64,000 nucleotides of DNA from Rhizobium rhizogenes NBRC 13257 (GTDB lineage Bacteria > Pseudomonadota > Alphaproteobacteria > Rhizobiales > Rhizobiaceae): assembly GCF_000696095.1 (NCBI RefSeq), contig NZ_BAYX01000004.1, positions 451,868 through 515,867 on the forward strand, read 5' to 3'. This document shows positions 25,036 through 33,736 of this stretch, one piece after another; within the stretch, counting starts at the first letter, position 1; every line of letters begins with the position of its first letter. The position numbers and the translations under genes were made by a program. Below the pieces are notes generated by a model that saw only the letters and a program-made list of their open reading frames with translations, was not told the DNA's origin and did no database searches.

Positions 25036-26334
25036 TCAGTGCGCCATTGCCGGAGCTCTATCCGTCGAGCCGGGCTTGCTGATGGTCAGTGCCAGGATCG
25101 CGGCGAGCACGCAGAAGGCGCCGGCGACGAAGAAGGCGGGGAGGTAGGTGTTGAGCTCGGTGCGGGTCAGGCCGGCGCAGAAGGCGGCGGTGGCGGCGCC
25201 CAGCTGATGGGCGGCAAACACCCAGCCGAAGACGAGGCCGGCCTTTTCGCGGCCGAAGCGGTCGGCAGCGATCTTGACGGTTGGCGGCACGGTGGCGATC
25301 CAGTCTAGGCCGTAGAAGACGGCGAAGATTGACAGGCCGTAGAAGGTGAAATTGCTGAAGGGCAGATAGACCAGCGACAGGCCGCGCAGGCCGTAATACC
25401 AGAAGAGCAGCCAGCGATTGTCGAAGCGGTCGGAGAGCCAGCCGGAGCCGATGGTGCCGAAGAAATCGAAGATGCCCATGACCGCCAGCACGCTGGCGGC
25501 GGCCACCGGCACGATGCCGAAATCGCCGCAGAGCGTGACGAAATGCGTCTGGATCAGGCCATTGGTGGAGAGCCCGCAGATGAAGAAGGTGGCGGCGAGG
25601 ATCCAGAAGGTCGAGCTTGTCGAGGCTTCCTTCAGGATAACGATCGGTGAGGCGAGCGCCGCCTTCAGGCTCTTGGTGGCGGGCGGCGGTGGCGTGACGT
25701 GGATCTCGCCGACGAGCGGCAAGTTAATGTCCGAAGGCCGGTCGCGCATCAAGAGCAGCACGATCAGGGCTGCGACGACGATCATGCCGCAGACGAAAAT
25801 CACGGTGGTGCGCCAGCCATAGCGCGTCGTCAGCTCGGCCATCAGCGGCAGGAAGACGAGCTGGCCGGTGGCGGAGCTTGCCGAGAGCATGCCGATGACG
25901 AGGCCGCGATGCTTGGTGAACCAACGCGTCGAGACCGTGGCGGCGAGCACCATGGCGGTGAGGCCAGTGCCGAAGCCGACGATGATGCCCCAGCAGAGCA
26001 GCAACTGCCAGACTTGCGTCATGAACAGCGAGCCGATGAAGCCGACGCTGATGGTGGCGAGCGCAAAGACGATGACCTTGCGGACGCCGAAATAATTCAT
26101 GAAGGCGGCGGCGAAAGGACCCATGAGGCCGAACAGCACCAGGCGGACGGCGAGCGCGGAGGAAATGGACGACGTGCTCCAGCCGAACTCGTCTTCCAGC
26201 GGCTTGATAAGCACGCCGGGCGCGCCCATGGCACCGGCGGTGACGAGCATGGTGAGGAAGGTGGCACCGACGACGACCCATCCGTAATGGATGTTGCGGC
26301 GGGCCAGCGTTGAGGCGAGGACTGTGGAGACCAT
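25036..26334 (-). CDS. MFS transporter (OFA/MCT-like)
   Basis: Inner-membrane secondary transporter with about twelve hydrophobic segments in 432 residues. The loop 2-3 region has FAAAFMNYFGVRKV, and GSGWLSDRFDNRW is the matching motif in the second half, a pattern of the oxalate/formate antiporter and monocarboxylate transporter branch. ATG 26334 is chosen, preceded by GGAACGC; a TTG start at 26373 would add 13 residues. Divergent from a TetR gene with two palindromes between, so export or uptake is probably substrate-induced. Substrate unknown. Confidence 0.85.
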   Translation of the reverse strand: MVSTVLASTLARRNIHYGWVVVGATFLTMLVTAGAMGAPGVLIKPLEDEFGWSTSSISSALAVRLVLFGLMGPFAAAFMNYFGVRKVIVFALATISVGFIGSLFMTQVWQLLLCWGIIVGFGTGLTAMVLAATVSTRWFTKHRGLVIGMLSASSATGQLVFLPLMAELTTRYGWRTTVIFVCGMIVVAALIVLLLMRDRPSDINLPLVGEIHVTPPPPATKSLKAALASPIVILKEASTSSTFWILAATFFICGLSTNGLIQTHFVTLCGDFGIVPVAAASVLAVMGIFDFFGTIGSGWLSDRFDNRWLLFWYYGLRGLSLVYLPFSNFTFYGLSIFAVFYGLDWIATVPPTVKIAADRFGREKAGLVFGWVFAAHQLGAATAAFCAGLTRTELNTYLPAFFVAGAFCVLAAILALTISKPGSTDRAPAMAH

Positions 26335-26481
26335 GGGATGCGTTCCAGTGGGGTTTCGTGTTTGGGCGTTCAAGATCGGGAAAAATCAGCGGCTGCCAGC
26401 CTGAAAAGAGTCGGTGATGTCATATTCGCTCGTATCGCAATGCCCTTCTCCCGGCTTGAACGATTGTGCAAAGGCATTTAG

Positions 26482-26524
26482 ATGATCATGATCATATTTG
26501 TTGCATATTCATGATGGTCATCAT
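26482..26524. promoter_or_regulatory. Two palindromic operator candidates for the TetR regulator
   Basis: ATGATCATGATCAT (26482-26495) is a perfect 14-base palindrome and ATGATGGTCATCAT (26511-26524) has matching outer arms ATGAT/ATCAT. Centres are 29 bases apart, about three helical turns. They lie between the divergent MFS and TetR genes, with the second 47 bases from the TetR start. This is the usual place for an autoregulating TetR protein; binding is inference. Confidence 0.65.
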
Positions 26525-26570
26525 ATAAATTGTCAATCAAGAATTATTGAAGCTCTGATGGAGTTTTTTG

Positions 26571-27158
26571 ATGAGAGTGAGCCGCGAAAAATTCGCCGAG
26601 AACCGTGAGAAGATCCTTGCCGTCGCGGGCGATCTTTTTCGCGAAAAGGGTTTTGACGGTATTGGCGTCGCCGACATCATGAAGGCGGCCGGGCTGACGC
26701 ATGGCGGCTTCTACGGTCATTTCGAATCCAAGGATGAGCTCGCCTGCGAGGCTAGCAAGGCGCTGGTGTCGCGCTCGCTGGAGCGCTGGAAGCATGTGGT
26801 CGACGGTGCGCCGGACGAGCCGCTGGAAGCGCTGCTCGCGCATTATCTTTCGCATCGCAATGTCGTGGAGCATGCGACCGGCTGCGTCTTCGCGGCGCTG
26901 ACGCAGGAAGTCAGCCGTCATGGCCCGAAAATGCAGTCAACCTTTACCGGCGGCCTGATGGGCATGGCGGCGATCCTCGAGGAGATCACACCCGGCGAAA
27001 CGCAGGAGGAGCGCCGCCGCAAGGCGCTTGTCAGCCTTTCGGCCATGGTCGGTGCCGTCATCCTGGCGCGCGCTATGGACAATCCCGAGCTATCGCAGGA
27101 ATTCTTGGCCGCCACCCGGCAGGAGCTAACGCCCGCACCGGAGAGCGGCAAGGAATGA
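26571..27158 (+). CDS. TetR/AcrR-family transcriptional regulator
   Basis: A 195-residue repressor. The N-terminal HTH is seen as ILAVAGDLFREKGFDGIGV followed by IMKAAGLTHGGFYGHFESK, with the recognition helix HGGFYGHF typical of the group. The C-terminal ligand domain (about 70-190) resembles TetR_C_6-type regulators of transporters. Start at ATG 26571; a TTG codon just before it would add one residue. It faces the MFS gene across two palindromes, which it likely binds. Confidence 0.9.
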   Translation: MRVSREKFAENREKILAVAGDLFREKGFDGIGVADIMKAAGLTHGGFYGHFESKDELACEASKALVSRSLERWKHVVDGAPDEPLEALLAHYLSHRNVVEHATGCVFAALTQEVSRHGPKMQSTFTGGLMGMAAILEEITPGETQEERRRKALVSLSAMVGAVILARAMDNPELSQEFLAATRQELTPAPESGKE

Positions 27159-27165
27159 CAACGGT

Positions 27166-27960
27166 TTAGTCGCGGAAGGCGAGGAGCCCGTTGGCTTCGA
27201 CGATCTCGGTGATCTTGCCGTCGGGAGCGACCTCTCGCAATTCGGCCCGGAGTGCGGCCTCGAAATCCGCCAGCTTGTCGCCAAGCGCTTGCGGCGAGGT
27301 GGAGGACATCGAGAAGACGCGGCCGACGATGTCTTCGATATCGCGTACATATTCCCTGACGATGCCGATGCGCTCGAGGTTGCGGAAGGGCGAAGCGAGC
27401 AGCATGGTTTCATGCGGCGCCCAGGTCTTGCCCTTGCGCAACAGGCGCTCCTCGTGCCGCTCCGGCGAAAAAGTTTCCGCCAGTTTTTCGACGATACCGC
27501 GCCAATCCGGGCTCGCCAGTATCGTCTTGTCGTGGAACAGCACGACCGCGCCATCAGGCTCGATCAGTTGGTCCAGTGCCGCAAGCGTGGCCGGGCGATC
27601 CATCCAGTGGAAGGAGCGGCCCATGATGCAGAGGTGCAGCTTGCCGATATCCGGCCCGAGATCATAGGAAGACCCTTGGCGGACGGTGATCCCGACGCCG
27701 GCTTCCTTCGCGCCGGCTTCGGCGGCGGCAAGCATTTCCGGCTCCGGGTCCATGGCGGTGACAGTGGCACCCTCAAGCCGCGCAAAGGCAATCCCAAGCT
27801 GGCCGGGACCGCAGCCGAGATCAAGCACATGGTCGCCGGCCTTCAGGCTGCTGCGCTCGGCAACGCGGGCGATCAAGGTGTCCGGATAGGGAATGCGATA
27901 GCGCAGGTAATAGGCCGCGGTGGATTGGAAACGCCGCGCTTCGAAGGGCATGGTGGGCAT
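27166..27960 (-). CDS. Class I SAM-dependent methyltransferase
   Basis: A 264-residue methyltransferase. The SAM-binding motif I is HVLDLGCGPGQLG (about residues 44-56), followed by the acidic motif II in TAMDPEPEM and GAVVLFHD at motif IV/VI. The family resembles the Methyltransf_11/25 group of trans-aconitate or small-molecule methylases, substrate unknown. ATG 27960 (MPTMPFEARRF) follows GAGGATCCACCC. The 3' end is seven bases from the convergent TetR gene's end. Confidence 0.82.
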   Translation of the reverse strand: MPTMPFEARRFQSTAAYYLRYRIPYPDTLIARVAERSSLKAGDHVLDLGCGPGQLGIAFARLEGATVTAMDPEPEMLAAAEAGAKEAGVGITVRQGSSYDLGPDIGKLHLCIMGRSFHWMDRPATLAALDQLIEPDGAVVLFHDKTILASPDWRGIVEKLAETFSPERHEERLLRKGKTWAPHETMLLASPFRNLERIGIVREYVRDIEDIVGRVFSMSSTSPQALGDKLADFEAALRAELREVAPDGKITEIVEANGLLAFRD

Positions 27961-28076
27961 GGGTGGATCCTCGGGGGTAGGGAGGCTTACCCTGTTATGA
28001 CTCAACTGTGACCGAGGCGTGAAATAACGTTTGCGCGATTTGCCGCGGGCTCAATTCGCTTCGGAGATCGGGATTA

Positions 28077-28128
28077 CCCCTCACCCAATCCGCTCCCCGC
28101 ATTAACGGGGAGCGGATTGGGTGAGGGG
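28077..28128. repeat. Perfect 23-bp inverted repeat (large hairpin)
   Basis: Left arm 28077-28099 and right arm 28106-28128 are exact reverse complements of 23 bases, loop CATTAA. Arms contain CCCAATCCGCTCCCCG and its complement. It lies between two minus-strand genes, so it is either the terminator of the aldo/keto reductase transcript or a REP-like mobile palindrome. No U-tract follows, favouring a repeat. Confidence 0.8.
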
Positions 28129-28180
28129 CCAGACAGATAGAGGCGGCATCCCTGCCTTTGCCTGGCCAGCTCCAAAATCC

Positions 28181-29161
28181 TCACTTAAACCCGGCAACCC
28201 CGTGCGGGATATAGGGCGATTCCAGTGCCTCGATCTCTTCCGGCGTCAGTTTGACCGCCAGCGAGGCGACAGCATCGGTGATGTGGCCGGGCTTGGAGGC
28301 ACCGATGATCGGGGCGGTGACGGCGCTTTTCTGCAGGATCCAGGCGGTGGCGACCTGGGCGCGGGCAATGCCGCGAGCTTTGGCGATCACGCCGACGGCC
28401 TCGACCACCTTGCGGTCGGATTCGAGCGCCTGGGTGTAGAGCGTCTTGCCGAATTCGTCCGATTCCGTGCGCGCCGTTGCCTCGTCCCAATCACGGGTGA
28501 GGCGGCCGCGGGCCAGCGGGCTCCAGGGGATGACGGCGATCTTCTGGTCCTCGCAGAAGGGCAGCATTTCGCGCTCTTCCTCGCGATAGAGCAGGTTCAG
28601 GTGATCCTGCATGCTGACGAATTCGGTCCAGCCGTTAAGACGCGAGGTGTAGATCGCCTTGGCGAACTGCCAGGCATACATCGAGGAGGCGCCGATATAG
28701 CGGGCCTTGCCGGCCTTGACGACGTCGTGCAGCGCTTCCAGCGTTTCCTCGATCGGCGTCGTGTAGTCCCAGCGGTGGATCTGGTAGAGATCGACATAGT
28801 CGGTGCCGAGGCGGCGCAGGCTGTTGTCGATCTCATCGAAGATCGCCTTGCGCGACAGGCCGGCGCCGTTCGGGCCGGGACGCATGCGATTGAACACCTT
28901 CGTGGCGAGTACGATGTCTTCGCGGCGGGAAAAGTCCTTGATGGCGCGGCCGACGATCTCTTCCGATGAGCCGTTGGAATAGGTGTTCGCGGTGTCGAGG
29001 AAATTGATGCCGGCCTCGATCGCCTGCCGGAGCAGCGGGCGGCTCTCCTCTTCCTTCAGCGACCAGGCATGCGTGCCCTTGTTGGGGTCGCCATAGGTCA
29101 TGCAGCCCAGGCAGATGCGGGACACTTCAAGACCGGTTTTGCCAAACTTCACGTATTCCAT
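28181..29161 (-). CDS. Aldo/keto reductase
   Basis: NADPH-dependent oxidoreductase with a TIM-barrel, 326 residues. The catalytic tetrad is visible: Asp in NFLDTANTYSNG with Tyr five residues on, Lys in VLATKVF and His in YQIHRWD. The C-terminal NADPH site is PIIGASKPGHI. The sequence fits the YajO/YakC AKR subgroup. ATG 29161 is preceded by GGAG at seven bases; a TTG directly before it is not needed. Substrate cannot be predicted; no operon partner. Confidence 0.9.
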   Translation of the reverse strand: MEYVKFGKTGLEVSRICLGCMTYGDPNKGTHAWSLKEEESRPLLRQAIEAGINFLDTANTYSNGSSEEIVGRAIKDFSRREDIVLATKVFNRMRPGPNGAGLSRKAIFDEIDNSLRRLGTDYVDLYQIHRWDYTTPIEETLEALHDVVKAGKARYIGASSMYAWQFAKAIYTSRLNGWTEFVSMQDHLNLLYREEEREMLPFCEDQKIAVIPWSPLARGRLTRDWDEATARTESDEFGKTLYTQALESDRKVVEAVGVIAKARGIARAQVATAWILQKSAVTAPIIGASKPGHITDAVASLAVKLTPEEIEALESPYIPHGVAGFK

Positions 29162-29409
29162 CAATCGTCTCCATCCTGTTCTGGATATCCGATAGGCAGG
29201 CGCTCCGCCGTCGCAATGGGGCAGAGTGGATGTGCCATCATAATCAGACTAGCGGAGCAAAGCTCCACCGATTAGCTCAATAATTCGCGATAGGCTTTGA
29301 AGCAGCACTAAACAAAGATGGCGCAGTTTGTGGGGATTGCCATACTGGGGCATTCAAACGCAGGCACTGGTTGTGTAACGATGGCGGTTCGAGCAGCCGG
29401 AGAGCTTCC

Positions 29410-30363
29410 ATGCGTTTCATTCGATTCTTCCGGGACCGCCGCCCGCTTGCGGCCGCGATCATCGGCCTGGTCCTTGGGCCAGCCATGGTCATGGCCTATC
29501 TCGGCAAGGGGCGTCTGGCCGTTGCCTATCTCCTACTCTCCAATCTGGCGGTGTTTTTCGCAGTCTTCGCGCTGCCGCAATTGACCCTGATGGCGGCTGC
29601 GGCGGTTGCGGCGGCGTGCTTCCATCTGCTCGGCTGCATCCACGGCTATTTGCTGGCGCGAAGAGGAACGGTCGATTGGCAATATCGCTGGTTCTCCCGC
29701 TGGTACAATATCTTCCTGTTTTTCTGGCTGTTGCCGATCGTCGTCGCGCTCCTCATCCGCTCCTTCGTCGCCCAGCCTTTTACAATCCCTTCCGGTTCGA
29801 TGATGCCGACGTTGACACCGGGTGATTATGCCTTCGTGACAAAATTCAACTACGGTTATGGGCGCTATTCCTTTCCGTACCGGGTCGACTGGATTCCGCT
29901 GAAAATGTTCGGCGCGAAGCCCGAGCGAGGCGACGTCGTCCTTTTTGCCTATCCTCCGGCGCCGGAGGTCGACTACGTGAAGCGCGTCATCGGATTGCCC
30001 GGGGATCACGTCCAGATGAAGGGTGGAATCCTTTTCATCAACGGACAGGCCGTGCCGCGCGATGCCGAGGGCACGATCACATCGACTTACAGCATGGAGC
30101 CGGGTGTGCTTCCCGTCTTCGGCGAGGTTCTGGACAACGGTATCCGCTATCGGACGCTCGATCTCTCGCCGAATTCCCGAGCAGACAATACCGGCGAATA
30201 CAGCGTGCCCGAGGGACATTATTTCGTCATGGGCGACAATCGCGATAATTCCAACGATAGCCGCTTCGATGTCGGCTTCGTGCCGGAGGCGAATATTTAT
30301 GGCAAGTTCTGGCTGTTGTTTCACCGCGTCGGGACGAAGACCGGCTGGTCGCTTGTGCGCTAG
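29410..30363 (+). CDS. Signal peptidase I (secondary copy with multi-TM N-terminus)
   Basis: Serine/lysine protease that removes signal peptides from exported proteins. Of 317 residues, the first 130 hold several hydrophobic segments (about 15-33, 40-60, 63-80, 105-123), more than the usual one or two. The catalytic core is complete: Ser in IPSGSMMPTL (box B), Lys in VDYVKRVIGLPGD (box D) and box E GDNRDNSNDSR. ATG 29410 follows CCGGAGAGC. The core lepB normally lies with acpS, rnc and era; here it stands alone, so I read it as a second, perhaps specialised, enzyme. The gap before it (29162-29409) shows nothing else. Confidence 0.88.
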   Translation: MRFIRFFRDRRPLAAAIIGLVLGPAMVMAYLGKGRLAVAYLLLSNLAVFFAVFALPQLTLMAAAAVAAACFHLLGCIHGYLLARRGTVDWQYRWFSRWYNIFLFFWLLPIVVALLIRSFVAQPFTIPSGSMMPTLTPGDYAFVTKFNYGYGRYSFPYRVDWIPLKMFGAKPERGDVVLFAYPPAPEVDYVKRVIGLPGDHVQMKGGILFINGQAVPRDAEGTITSTYSMEPGVLPVFGEVLDNGIRYRTLDLSPNSRADNTGEYSVPEGHYFVMGDNRDNSNDSRFDVGFVPEANIYGKFWLLFHRVGTKTGWSLVR

Positions 30364-30471
30364 GCGTGGCGGCTACGCTCGGTGGGACGGGGCTATCCCA
30401 ATTGTTTTCTTGAATAGCTCGCTTGGGAAGTGCGATCGCCCGTTGACCAAACTTGGCAACCCTTATATGAG

Positions 30472-30489
30472 TGAGACAGGTCTGTATCA
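30472..30489. promoter_or_regulatory. Palindromic operator candidate in the TetR-EamA promoter
   Basis: TGAGACAGGTCTGTATCA fits TGANACAGNNCTGTNTCA with 14 of 18 positions symmetric. It lies 15 bases before the TetR start, just downstream of a possible promoter (TTGACC at 30443-30448 and TATATGAG at 30464-30471). Position and symmetry suggest autorepression; the regulator is inferred from proximity. Confidence 0.65.
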
Positions 30490-30503
30490 TTAAGGGCTTT
30501 GCC

Positions 30504-31088
30504 ATGCCGCTACGTGCCGATGCCACCGAGAAGCGCCAACATATTATCAAGACCGCCTATCGCCTGTTCAAGCGCGACGGTTTCCACGCCACGGGGATAG
30601 ACAAGATCATTGCCGAGGCTGCAGTCGCCAAGATGACTATGTATCGGCACTTCCCAAACAAGGATGGGCTGATTGTCGAGGTTCTGGATTGGCGAGCGGA
30701 GCGCTTCAATCGCCAACTCGACCAGCTGACCGGAACATCGATGACGCCATACGAGAAGATCGTGGCGATTCTGGACTGGCACGAACGCTGGTTTGAGAGA
30801 CTGGATTTCCACGGCTGTCTCTTCCAGCACGCGATTGCCGAGTTCGGAGAGCCTGCTCATGCCGCGTTCGAGGCGGTTGCACGGCAAAAACGCGGCCTGC
30901 AACAACGGATGCGGGATATTCTGGCGCAGGATTTGCCCATTGATCGGGCCGAACACGTCGCCACAACCCTGTTCATGTTGATCGAGGGCGCAACGCTGCT
31001 CGCCCATATGGGACAAGGCAAAGCAGCAATTGCCAGCGCCCGAAGGGCAGCGGCCGATGTTATGGCATCGGCGGGACCGCCTCAATGA
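30504..31088 (+). CDS. TetR/AcrR-family transcriptional regulator
   Basis: A 194-residue regulator with the N-terminal HTH IIKTAYRLFKRDGFHATGIDKIIAEAAVAKMTMYRHFPNK split across helices at about 12-55, and a C-terminal ligand domain including HGCLFQHAIAEF. Start at ATG 30504 (MPLRADATEKR) after AAGGGC. The last four bases (ATGA) overlap the EamA start, so the two are translationally coupled. A palindrome at the promoter is the likely autoregulatory site. The effector may be the substrate of the partner transporter. Confidence 0.9.
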   Translation: MPLRADATEKRQHIIKTAYRLFKRDGFHATGIDKIIAEAAVAKMTMYRHFPNKDGLIVEVLDWRAERFNRQLDQLTGTSMTPYEKIVAILDWHERWFERLDFHGCLFQHAIAEFGEPAHAAFEAVARQKRGLQQRMRDILAQDLPIDRAEHVATTLFMLIEGATLLAHMGQGKAAIASARRAAADVMASAGPPQ

Positions 31089-31915
31089 GCGCGGCTGTCA
31101 TCGGTCTCGCGCTGTCCGCCGCAATCCTGCACGCTACATGGAATGCCTTCTTGCGAAGCGGCGGTGACCGGCTCTGGACCGTGACGGTCATGAGCTTCGC
31201 CAGCACGATCGTCGCGCTTCCCTTTGTGTTGATCTATCCCTTACCGGCGTCGGGGGCTTGGCTCTATATCGTTCTCTCGGCTGCCCTTCAGGTGGGATAC
31301 AGCATCTTTCTCGTCGCGGCCTATCGTTACGGGGAGTTGGGGCAGGTCTATCCGATTGTGCGAGGAACGATCCCGCTGCTGGTGACGGTCGGCGGTTTCA
31401 TCATCACTGGCGACGAAATCAATTCCTACCAGATTGCCGGCGTCGTCCTTGTTGCTTTAGGGATTATGAGTCTTGCTCTGGGGAAGGGGCGAGCCTCCAC
31501 CTCATCCATTCTGTTCGCGTTGGTGACAGGGGCAATCATCGCCGCCTATGCGACAGTCGATTCCATCGGAGTGCGTCAAACCGGGCAAAGCGGGGCCTAT
31601 ACGGCTTGGGTGCTTGTGCTCTACGGGGCATTCCTGCTGGTCGCATTCCTCGTTCTGCGTCGGCGGCTCGTCGTCGACTTTCGAGCACCGGATACATGGA
31701 AGGCGCTTGGAGGCGGTCTGGTCGCGATGGTTGCCTATGGCGTCATTGTTGCGGCATTCGCCCTCGGGCCGGCCGGCCCGATCACGGCACTACGGGAAAC
31801 AAGCGTCGTATTCGCTGTTCTAATCGGCTGGCTGTTTCTCGGTGAAGCCCTCGCTGTTCGACGTATCATCGCCTGCGTGATCGTTGCGTCAGGTGCAATC
31901 CTGCTCGGGCATTAA
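31085..31915 (+). CDS. EamA/DMT-family transporter
   Basis: Inner-membrane drug/metabolite exporter of 276 residues with about ten hydrophobic helices and two repeated EamA halves. ILHATWNAFLRSG in the first helix and TALRETSVVFAVLIGWLFLGEAL near the C-terminus are family landmarks. It is coupled by an ATGA overlap to the TetR gene upstream, implying an inducible export module. Substrate unknown. Confidence 0.88.
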   Translation: MSAAVIGLALSAAILHATWNAFLRSGGDRLWTVTVMSFASTIVALPFVLIYPLPASGAWLYIVLSAALQVGYSIFLVAAYRYGELGQVYPIVRGTIPLLVTVGGFIITGDEINSYQIAGVVLVALGIMSLALGKGRASTSSILFALVTGAIIAAYATVDSIGVRQTGQSGAYTAWVLVLYGAFLLVAFLVLRRRLVVDFRAPDTWKALGGGLVAMVAYGVIVAAFALGPAGPITALRETSVVFAVLIGWLFLGEALAVRRIIACVIVASGAILLGH

Positions 31916-32089
31916 ACACGACCTTGGCGTGAAACTCTCGATTGGCGCATCAGTTCGTGAAGAGCCTCGAAGTATTGTTCAATAAATAAGGCGATTCGTC
32001 CGCTGGGGAGGGTGGCAATCTCAAATGTTTCCTTGAACCCCAAGGGCGACAGGTGTTAGCTGCGCTGCAACATTTTTCCGGAATTCCGC

Positions 32090-33736
32090 ATGAAACTGCC
32101 CCCGCGCGACACCTATGAGGCCCTTTACCGTGATTTTCACTGGGAGATTCCGGCGAAATTCAATATCGGGCGTGCGGTCTGCGACGATTGGGCCGAGCGG
32201 GAGCCGGAGCGGATCTGCCTCGAACATTTCAGCCCGGATGGCCATCATCTCAGTCTGAGCTATGGCGAATTGCGAGATCGGTCTGCCGCCTTCGCCAATG
32301 CTTTGAGGGCGCTCGGTGTTGAGCGGGGCGATCGGGTGGCGCTGCTCCTGCCGCAAAGTTTCGAAACGGTTGTCGCGCATGTCGCGATCTACAAGATGGG
32401 CGCGATTGCCCTGCCGTTGGCGCTGCTCTTCGGTGCGGAAGCGCTGGAATATCGGCTGAAGGTCTCGGGCGCCTCGGCCATCGTCACCAACCGGTTCGGC
32501 CTCGAGCGGCTGCGGCCGATCCGCGGTCACCTGCCGGAACTGACCCATGTGATCAGCATCGATGGCGGCGAGGACGGGGTGGCCGGCTTTGCCGATCTCG
32601 TCGTTGCGCATCCGCCGCTCTTCAAGGTCGCCGATACCGGCCCGGACGATCCGGCGCTGATGATTTTCACCTCCGGCACGACGGGGCCGCCGAAGGGTGC
32701 GCTGCATGGCCACCGTGTTCTGCCGGGGCATATTCCCGGCATGCAGTTTGCCCACGAGGGTTTTCCGCGGCCAAGCGACAAGCTCTGGACGCCGTCGGAT
32801 TGGGCCTGGGCGGGCGGTCTTCTGAACGCGCTGCTGCCAAGCTTGATGCTCGGCGTGCCCGTCGTTTCCTCGCCGGCGCAGAAATTCGATGCTCACACGG
32901 CCTTCCGCATCATGGCCGAGATGGGCGTGCGAAATGCCTTTATCCCGCCGACGGCGCTGCGGCTGTTGAAATCGGTCGACAATCCGCGAGCGCTTTATAA
33001 CCTCAAGCTGCGCACCGTCGGTTCGGCCGGCGAGGCGCTCGGGCGCGAGACCTATGAATGGGCGCGATCCGCCCTCGGCGTGACCGTCAACGAGTTCTTC
33101 GGCCAGACCGAGTGCAATTTCGTTCTGTCCTCCAGCGCCGCTTTCGGCGTCAGCCGTGGCGGGGCGACTGGCAAGCCGGTGCCCGGCCATCGCGTGGCGA
33201 TCGTTGATGCCGAGGGCAGGGAGGTGCCGGTGGGCGAGAGCGGGCAGATCGCCATAAAGCGGCCCGATCCGGTGATGTTCCTCGGCTATTGGCAGGACGA
33301 AAAGGCGACGGCGGCGAAATTTGCCGGCGACTGGATGCTGACCGGCGATCTCGGCCGGCAGGATGCGGAGGGCTATATCTCCTTCATCGGCCGCGACGAC
33401 GACGTCATCACTTCGTCGGGCTATCGCATTGGCCCCAGCGAGATCGAGGATTGCCTCGGCGGTCATCCGGCCGTGCAACTGGCGGCGGCAGTCGGCAAAC
33501 CGGATGCCGTGCGTACCGAGATCGTCAAGGCCTATGTGGTGCTGGCACCCGGCCACGCGCCGAGCGAGGCGCTGGCCGTTGAAATTCGCGACTGGGTGAA
33601 GACCCGGCTCTCCATGCATGAATATCCGCGCGAGATCGAATTCGTCGACGAACTGCCGCTGACGACCTCCGGCAAGGTGATCCGCCGCTTGCTGCGCGAC
33701 CGGGCCGCCGCCGAGACCGTTGATACGAAAGACTAG
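32090..33736 (+). CDS. AMP-dependent acyl-CoA synthetase
   Basis: A 548-residue adenylate-forming enzyme that activates a carboxylic acid to acyl-CoA via acyl-AMP. Seen: ATP-binding P-loop FTSGTTGPPKGAL, motif GSAGEALGRETYEW, the FGQTE A5 motif, the hinge GDLGRQDAEGYISFIGRDDD area and the C-terminal catalytic Lys in TTSGKVIRR. The type resembles medium-chain or acetyl/propionyl synthetases; substrate cannot be told. Start at ATG 32090. The stop overlaps that of the convergent acetyltransferase gene by four bases. The gap before it (31916-32089) shows no feature. Confidence 0.9.
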   Translation: MKLPPRDTYEALYRDFHWEIPAKFNIGRAVCDDWAEREPERICLEHFSPDGHHLSLSYGELRDRSAAFANALRALGVERGDRVALLLPQSFETVVAHVAIYKMGAIALPLALLFGAEALEYRLKVSGASAIVTNRFGLERLRPIRGHLPELTHVISIDGGEDGVAGFADLVVAHPPLFKVADTGPDDPALMIFTSGTTGPPKGALHGHRVLPGHIPGMQFAHEGFPRPSDKLWTPSDWAWAGGLLNALLPSLMLGVPVVSSPAQKFDAHTAFRIMAEMGVRNAFIPPTALRLLKSVDNPRALYNLKLRTVGSAGEALGRETYEWARSALGVTVNEFFGQTECNFVLSSSAAFGVSRGGATGKPVPGHRVAIVDAEGREVPVGESGQIAIKRPDPVMFLGYWQDEKATAAKFAGDWMLTGDLGRQDAEGYISFIGRDDDVITSSGYRIGPSEIEDCLGGHPAVQLAAAVGKPDAVRTEIVKAYVVLAPGHAPSEALAVEIRDWVKTRLSMHEYPREIEFVDELPLTTSGKVIRRLLRDRAAAETVDTKD

